Shown piece after piece: positions 6,818 through 10,559 of a DNA stretch of 10,559 nt. The number at the start of each line of letters is the position of its first letter. Position 1 is the first letter of the stretch. The stretch comes from Cardiobacteriales bacterium (lineage in GTDB: Bacteria; Pseudomonadota; Gammaproteobacteria; Cardiobacteriales; Wohlfahrtiimonadaceae). The notes beneath the pieces were generated by a model, which had not been told where the DNA came from, ran no database searches, and worked only from the letters and a program-made list of their open reading frames with translations. The position numbers were made by a program, and so were the translations under genes. Where the stretch lies: assembly GCA_030150565.1 (NCBI GenBank), contig JASLFR010000074.1, positions 1 to 10,559 of the forward strand, in the 5' to 3' direction.

Positions 6818-7792
6818 ATGAAAAAGAAATTACTCGCTCTTCTGCTCCTACTCCCTTTTACGGCTCAAAGTGCTGTTTATGAGAAGCCACATAATGGGGA
6901 TGATGTCATTGGAGAGGTGAAGATAGTCTACGCAGAAGGGAGCGATTCGCTCATCGATATTGGTGAGCGTTACGAAGCGGGTTTTGATGAGTTAAAGTGG
7001 GCAAATCCTAAAGTAAATACATGGAATCCTGGAACAGAGACCCCAATTATCCTCCCCTTCAAGTTCCTTCTACCCAATGGGAAGCGATCAGGCATCGTCT
7101 CTAATATTCCTGAAATGCGCACCTACTTCTTCCCCACTAATGAGGATCGTATCTATGTCTATCCTGTAAGTGTTGGGCGCATGGATTGGAAGACGCCACT
7201 TGGCACATGGGATATCACTGTTAAGCAGGAAGATCCGCCATGGTATCCTCCTGAGAGCATCCGTAGAGAGCATGTTGAGATGGGGCGCGGAGAACTTCCT
7301 CGTGTTGTTCCTGCAGGTCCTGATAACCCGATGGGGCGCCATGTCTTGAGGCTCTCACTTCCAAGTTATCTACTACACGGAACGAACGATACAACAGGGA
7401 TCGGCATGCGAGTAACTCATGGCTGTATGCGTTTCTTCCCCGATAATATTGAAGAGCTCTACAACATTGTGCCTGCAGGGACTAAAGTTACCTTCATCAA
7501 TGAGCCGATTAAGTATGGCTGGGAAGGGGATGATCTTCTCATCGAGGTTCACCCTCCGCTTGAAGAGGATAATCTCACAGAAGAGGATATGCTCGTAAAA
7601 GCTCGGAGCGTTCTTGCCCCCTTCTTTAATGATCCTAAAATTACAATTAGCCAAGAGCTTGTTGAAGTGGCAGTTCGCCAAATGAGTGGGCTACCTGTTG
7701 TTGTAGGTACACGTAATCTCGATGGCGTCATCAACTCTGCAAATGTTGAAGAGCAGAGTATGAATGAAGGGATTGCATGGCCTGATCGATAA
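6818..7792 (+). CDS. periplasmic L,D-transpeptidase, ErfK/YbiS/YcfS/YnhG type
   Basis: A 324-residue exported YkuD-fold enzyme that acts on meso-DAP in peptidoglycan, making 3-3 cross-links or attaching an outer-membrane protein. The signal peptide MKKKLLALLLLLPFTAQSA ends near residue 18-19. A LysM-like segment (about 35-82, SDSLIDIGERYEAGFDELK..NP) is followed by the catalytic domain. VVPAGPDNPMG (163-173), HGT (187-189) and GIGMRVTHGCMRF (194-206) give catalytic His187, His201 and nucleophile Cys203. The order and spacing closely follow E. coli YbiS (LdtB), including the C-terminal tail ending RQMSGLPVVV. Cross-linking and Lpp-anchoring roles cannot be separated from sequence. AGGAG (6805-6809) is 8 nt before the ATG. 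It lies 30 bp after yfhL and is the last gene of the serS unit, with a terminator behind it. Confidence 0.93.
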   Translation: MKKKLLALLLLLPFTAQSAVYEKPHNGDDVIGEVKIVYAEGSDSLIDIGERYEAGFDELKWANPKVNTWNPGTETPIILPFKFLLPNGKRSGIVSNIPEMRTYFFPTNEDRIYVYPVSVGRMDWKTPLGTWDITVKQEDPPWYPPESIRREHVEMGRGELPRVVPAGPDNPMGRHVLRLSLPSYLLHGTNDTTGIGMRVTHGCMRFFPDNIEELYNIVPAGTKVTFINEPIKYGWEGDDLLIEVHPPLEEDNLTEEDMLVKARSVLAPFFNDPKITISQELVEVAVRQMSGLPVVVGTRNLDGVINSANVEEQSMNEGIAWPDR

Positions 7793-7813
7793 GATCTAAG
7801 TAATCGATAACCT

Positions 7814-7848
7814 GACGATTGTGGGGCAACCTACAATCGTCCCTTTTT
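7814..7848 (+). terminator. Rho-independent terminator after the L,D-transpeptidase gene
   Basis: GACGATTGTGGG (7814-7825) pairs with CCTACAATCGTC (7830-7841) over 12 bp with one G-U, closed by a GCAA (GNRA) tetraloop. CC and then TTTTTATTTT follow. It ends the serS-yfhL-transpeptidase unit. The AT-rich stretch behind it (7844-7868, with TAAAAT at 7853-7858) is the only room for a tyrS promoter, and no convincing -35 is visible. Confidence 0.9.
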
Positions 7849-7879
7849 ATTTTAAAATTAAAATTTTTCTGGAGAGAAA

Positions 7880-9085
7880 ATGGCATCTATTGAAGAGAGT
7901 TTAGCGTTAATTCAACGAGGCGTTGATGAAATTATTTCAGTGGAAGATTTAACTGAAAAGCTAAAAGAGGGGCGTAAACTGCGTATTAAAGTAGGGTTTG
8001 ACCCCACCGCACCAGATCTCCATTTAGGGCATACTGTTGTTATCAATAAAATGCGCCACTTTCAAGATTTGGGGCATGAGGTAAATTTCCTGATTGGTGA
8101 TTTTACAGGAATGATCGGCGACCCATCAGGGAAAGATGTAACTCGCCCCCCGCTTACTCGTGAACAGGTATTAGAGAACGCTAAAACTTATGAAGAGCAG
8201 ATCTTTAAAGTGCTCGATCCTAAGTTAACCAACGTTGTTTTTAACTCCCACTGGTTAGGGGAGCTCGGCACAGCAGGCTTGATTCAACTCGCCTCTAACT
8301 ACACCGTAGCAAGAATGCTTGAGCGGGATGATTTTGAGAATCGCTATAAGTCACAAATGCCGATCGCCGTTCATGAATTTATCTACCCGCTTCTACAAGG
8401 ATACGATTCTGTTCACCTTAAAACAGATGTTGAGATGGGGGGAACGGATCAGAAATTTAATCTTCTTGTTGGTCGTGATCTTCAGCGTGCATATGGTATT
8501 GAGAAGCCACAATGTGCGATCACCATGCCTCTTCTTGTAGGGCTCGATGGTGTCGAAAAGATGAGTAAATCACTCGGAAACTATATTGGCGTTGACGATG
8601 CGCCTGAAGAGATGTTTGGGAAATTGATGTCAATCTCCGATAGCTTAATGTGGCGCTACTTTGAGCTCTTAAGCTTTAAGCCGATGAGTGAGATTGAAGG
8701 GTTAAAGAGGTCTGTCGAAGAGGGGATGAATCCTCGCGATGTTAAATTCCTTCTCTGTGATGAAATTATCACCCGCTACCACTCACAAAAAGCAGCAGAA
8801 GAGGCGAAAGCGAGCTTTATCGACCGCTTCCAGAAAGGGAATCTTCCTGAAAATATTGAAGAGAAGATTGTTCAAGCAGAAGGGGATAACGGAATCGGCA
8901 TTGCCGCTGCGATGCGTGAGGCGGGTTTAGTCGCTTCAAATTCTGAAGGATTCCGCATGATCCAAAGTGGCGCAGTTCGCATTAATCAGGAGCGAATTGA
9001 AGATCGCAATCTCACCTTAGAGCAAGGCAGCGAAGTAATTATTCAAGTAGGTAAACGCCGTATCGCTAAGGTCATTGTAAAATAG
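7880..9085 (+). CDS. tyrS: tyrosyl-tRNA synthetase (TyrZ-like, KMSKS type)
   Basis: Charges tRNA-Tyr with tyrosine; class I synthetase, cytoplasmic homodimer. The 401 residues show the HIGH motif as HLGH (48-51) after VGFDPTAPDL, GDFTGMIGDPSGK (73-85), tyrosine-pocket segments YPLLQGYD (169-176) and GGTDQ (187-191), a canonical KMSKS (227-231) and a C-terminal S4 RNA-binding domain (about 335-401, MIQSGAVRINQERI..VGKRRIAKVIV). The canonical KMSKS and the GMIGDPSGK block place it in the TyrZ-like group rather than the E. coli TyrS group, whose equivalent motif is KFGKT. GGAG (7871-7874) is 5 nt before the ATG. It heads a tight run with fdxA, rsgA and a lipoprotein gene. Confidence 0.96.
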   Translation: MASIEESLALIQRGVDEIISVEDLTEKLKEGRKLRIKVGFDPTAPDLHLGHTVVINKMRHFQDLGHEVNFLIGDFTGMIGDPSGKDVTRPPLTREQVLENAKTYEEQIFKVLDPKLTNVVFNSHWLGELGTAGLIQLASNYTVARMLERDDFENRYKSQMPIAVHEFIYPLLQGYDSVHLKTDVEMGGTDQKFNLLVGRDLQRAYGIEKPQCAITMPLLVGLDGVEKMSKSLGNYIGVDDAPEEMFGKLMSISDSLMWRYFELLSFKPMSEIEGLKRSVEEGMNPRDVKFLLCDEIITRYHSQKAAEEAKASFIDRFQKGNLPENIEEKIVQAEGDNGIGIAAAMREAGLVASNSEGFRMIQSGAVRINQERIEDRNLTLEQGSEVIIQVGKRRIAKVIVK

Positions 9086-9095
9086 GGATAATTAA

Positions 9096-9118
9096 AAGAG
9101 GGGATCTTCTCCCCTCTT
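9096..9118 (+). terminator. GC-rich hairpin between tyrS and fdxA (weak terminator or attenuator)
   Basis: AAGAGGGGA (9096-9104) and TCCCCTCTT (9110-9118) form a perfect 9-bp stem with loop TCTTC, 10 bp after the tyrS stop. The tail is CTCTTAAAGG rather than a clean U-tract, so termination would be partial. The fdxA Shine-Dalgarno AAAGGAG (9124-9130) begins 5 nt after the hairpin, so it could also shape fdxA translation or mRNA processing. Confidence 0.6.
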
Positions 9119-9137
9119 CTCTTAAAGGAGCTCAATT

Positions 9138-9461
9138 ATGACGTTTGTTGTTACCGAAAATTGCATTAAATGTAAATATACTGACTGCGTGGAAGTCTGC
9201 CCTGTCGATTGCTTCCATGAAGGGCCCAATTTCCTTGTAATCGATCCTGATGAGTGTATCGATTGCTCACTCTGCGAACCTGAATGTCCTGCAGGAGCGA
9301 TCTTAGCAGAGGATGATCTTACAGAGGAGCAGATGATTTTCCTCGATCTTAATGAGGAGCTAAGCCGCATCTGGCCTGTAATTACTGAGCAGATTCCTCC
9401 CCCTGAAGATGCGGCAGAGTGGGATGGTGTACCCGATAAATTGAAGTATCTTGAACGATAA
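9138..9461 (+). CDS. fdxA: 7Fe ferredoxin ([3Fe-4S][4Fe-4S]), Azotobacter FdI family
   Basis: A 107-residue cytoplasmic electron carrier nearly colinear with Azotobacter vinelandii ferredoxin I (106 residues), from MTFVVTENCIKCKYTDCVEVCPVDC to a shared LER C-terminus. Cys9, Cys17 and Cys50 fit the [3Fe-4S] site; Cys21, Cys40, Cys43 and Cys46 fit the [4Fe-4S] site. Cys12 and the free Cys25 of FdI are also kept. The Asp of TDC (residue 16) near the 3Fe cluster, linked in FdI to proton coupling, is present. FdI family members are tied to oxidative-stress responses and low-potential redox; the partner here is unknown. A strong AAAGGAG sits 7 nt before the ATG. The gene starts 52 bp after tyrS across a hairpin and ends 6 bp before rsgA. 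Confidence 0.96.
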   Translation: MTFVVTENCIKCKYTDCVEVCPVDCFHEGPNFLVIDPDECIDCSLCEPECPAGAILAEDDLTEEQMIFLDLNEELSRIWPVITEQIPPPEDAAEWDGVPDKLKYLER

Positions 9462-9467
9462 GTAAGC

Positions 9468-10439
9468 ATGAGTCGCAAGTTAACGAAGCAGCAGCAACGA
9501 ATTTTAGAGGCGCGACGTGCTGAACAGTTAAACGCCCCCTCTAATGAAGATCAAAAAAAGGGGCGAGTGATTGCACAGCACGGCGCACATCTTACGCTAG
9601 AGGATGAAGCATTTGAGCTAGTTAAAGCCTCTTTTCGTCAAAGTCTTGGGTCGATCGTCTGTGGGGATTATGTCTATTATCAGCTCGAGCAGGGTGAGCC
9701 AGTTGTTACCACTCGCCTCCCCCGCAAAAATACCTTCTCCCGCTTAGCTTACGGTGGAAGAGAGCGAATTCTTGCAGCTAATCTTGACCAGATCTTTATC
9801 GTACTTGCTCCAAAGCCTGAGCCGAGCCCCTCTCTGCTCGATCGCTACCTTATCGCGACTAAAAGACTCAATATTGATACCGCAATTATTATCAATAAAG
9901 CAGATTTAATTGAAGATGAGTCTGCTTTCGACTTTCTCCATGAGTATCGTGCTCTAAACGTTCCCACCTATTTCACTTCAACCCATAGTGAAGAGAGTAT
10001 TGAGCCATTAAAAGAGGCGCTACTTAACAAAACATCAATCTTTGTTGGTCAATCGGGGGTGGGAAAATCTTCACTCACCAATCTATTAATTCCTGAATTG
10101 CAGCTACAGACTCAAAAGATTAATGCTTCTACAGGGCTTGGGAATCATACAACTTCGAGCACAACGCTCTACCATCTTCCATTTGGTGATGATAGTACGT
10201 TAATCGACTCGCCAGGAGTGCGCAGTTTCAATATTGATCATCTCTCCGTTGATGCGGTCAATGCAGGATTTCCTGACATCTACCCTTTAACGTTTGAATG
10301 CCGTTTTAGCAACTGTCGCCATCTACAAGATCCCCATTGTGCTATCCAAAAAGCGGTAGAGAGTGGCGATGTTGCTGTTAGGCGGGTAGAGAGCTATCTA
10401 CAAATTATCAACTCGCTCACCAAAGAGCAGCATAAATAG
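9468..10439 (+). CDS. rsgA: small ribosomal subunit biogenesis GTPase RsgA
   Basis: A 323-residue circularly permuted GTPase that checks late 30S assembly and releases RbfA. The basic N-terminus MSRKLTKQQQRILEARRAEQ resembles E. coli RsgA (YjeQ). An OB-fold (about 33-95) follows, then GTPase motifs in permuted order: G4 NKAD (143-146), G1 GQSGVGKSS (194-202), the switch segment TGLGNHTTS (222-230) and G3 DSPG (247-250). A zinc knuckle comes last with Cys278, Cys283, His285 and Cys291. E. coli RsgA is about 350 residues. The ATG is 6 bp after the fdxA stop with only TAAG as a weak Shine-Dalgarno, so translation is probably coupled to fdxA. That ties a ribosome assembly factor to a ferredoxin and tyrS. 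Confidence 0.96.
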   Translation: MSRKLTKQQQRILEARRAEQLNAPSNEDQKKGRVIAQHGAHLTLEDEAFELVKASFRQSLGSIVCGDYVYYQLEQGEPVVTTRLPRKNTFSRLAYGGRERILAANLDQIFIVLAPKPEPSPSLLDRYLIATKRLNIDTAIIINKADLIEDESAFDFLHEYRALNVPTYFTSTHSEESIEPLKEALLNKTSIFVGQSGVGKSSLTNLLIPELQLQTQKINASTGLGNHTTSSTTLYHLPFGDDSTLIDSPGVRSFNIDHLSVDAVNAGFPDIYPLTFECRFSNCRHLQDPHCAIQKAVESGDVAVRRVESYLQIINSLTKEQHK

Positions 10440-10459
10440 TTTTTCTGGAGAATATTAAT

Positions 10460-10559
10460 ATGAGATTGATCACACTCTTACTGATCCCTACCCTATTATT
10501 AACAGCGTGTCATAGCGATGATTATGCTAATAGCACCAATACTCAGCGCCTCATTACGG
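10460..10559 (+). CDS. lipoprotein, N-terminal fragment (3' truncated by window end)
   Basis: The first 33 codons of a lipoprotein gene. The product begins MRLITLLLIPTLLLTAC: a basic residue, a hydrophobic core and a lipobox LTAC with lipidated Cys17. The residues after Cys are HSDDYANSTNTQ, without Asp at +2, which suggests export to the outer membrane. GGAG (10447-10450) is 9 nt before the ATG, and the gene starts 20 bp after rsgA, so it probably belongs to the same transcript. Too little is visible to name a family. Confidence 0.8.
   Translation, partial: MRLITLLLIPTLLLTACHSDDYANSTNTQRLIT

Noticed and set aside
9122..9478. 118-codon minus-strand frame opposite fdxA
   Set aside because: It mirrors nearly the whole fdxA gene. 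The Ser- and Gln-rich translation is typical of antisense to Asp/Glu/Cys-rich ferredoxin codons.
1..10559. Search for a defence system, CRISPR array, insertion sequence, tRNA gene or riboswitch
   Set aside because: No spaced direct repeats, transposase, terminal inverted repeats, tRNA cloverleaf or long structured leader is apparent. The coding content is almost entirely housekeeping, and the ERF-like gene alone does not make a system.

Overview
This window is ordinary, densely packed chromosomal DNA from a gammaproteobacterium. Protein-level resemblance supports this: a long proteobacterial DnaE, OpgB- and TcyP-type envelope proteins, Alvin-type and Azotobacter FdI-type ferredoxins, a YbiS-type L,D-transpeptidase, and RsgA. 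Moderate AT richness and the gene content would fit a Cardiobacteriales-like organism (for example Ignatzschineria or Wohlfahrtiimonas), but that placement is a guess from memory. There is no rRNA, tRNA, CRISPR array, insertion sequence or recognisable defence cluster.

Layout. (1) 1-3001: the C-terminal 476 codons of dnaE, followed 2 bp later by a compact OpgB-type membrane phosphoglycerol transferase. (2) 3093-4529: a TcyP-type L-cystine/cation symporter behind a short leader with a 12-bp palindrome. (3) 4561-4599: a strong bidirectional terminator, with a second dyad at 4612-4634, separating the symporter from a minus-strand gene. (4) 4634-5023, minus: a 129-codon orphan gene that I read as a minimal, degenerate ERF-family ssDNA-annealing protein. 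It is the only accessory-looking gene here. (5) 5024-5245: a divergent promoter region with a perfect 17-bp dyad over the predicted serS -35 box. (6) 5246-7792: serS, a YfhL/Alvin-type 2[4Fe-4S] ferredoxin and an L,D-transpeptidase, ending in a GNRA-loop terminator at 7814-7848. (7) 7880-10559: tyrS, the 7Fe ferredoxin fdxA, rsgA and the start of a lipoprotein gene cut by the window end.

How the genes relate. Most are housekeeping: replication, tRNA charging, ribosome assembly, electron transfer, cell wall and periplasm. One repeated theme is that each of two neighbouring aminoacyl-tRNA synthetase genes is followed directly by a different low-potential ferredoxin gene. I see no complete undescribed multi-gene system. 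The items most worth a second look are the orphan ERF-like gene, the synthetase-ferredoxin pairing, and the putative regulatory dyads at serS and between tyrS and fdxA.
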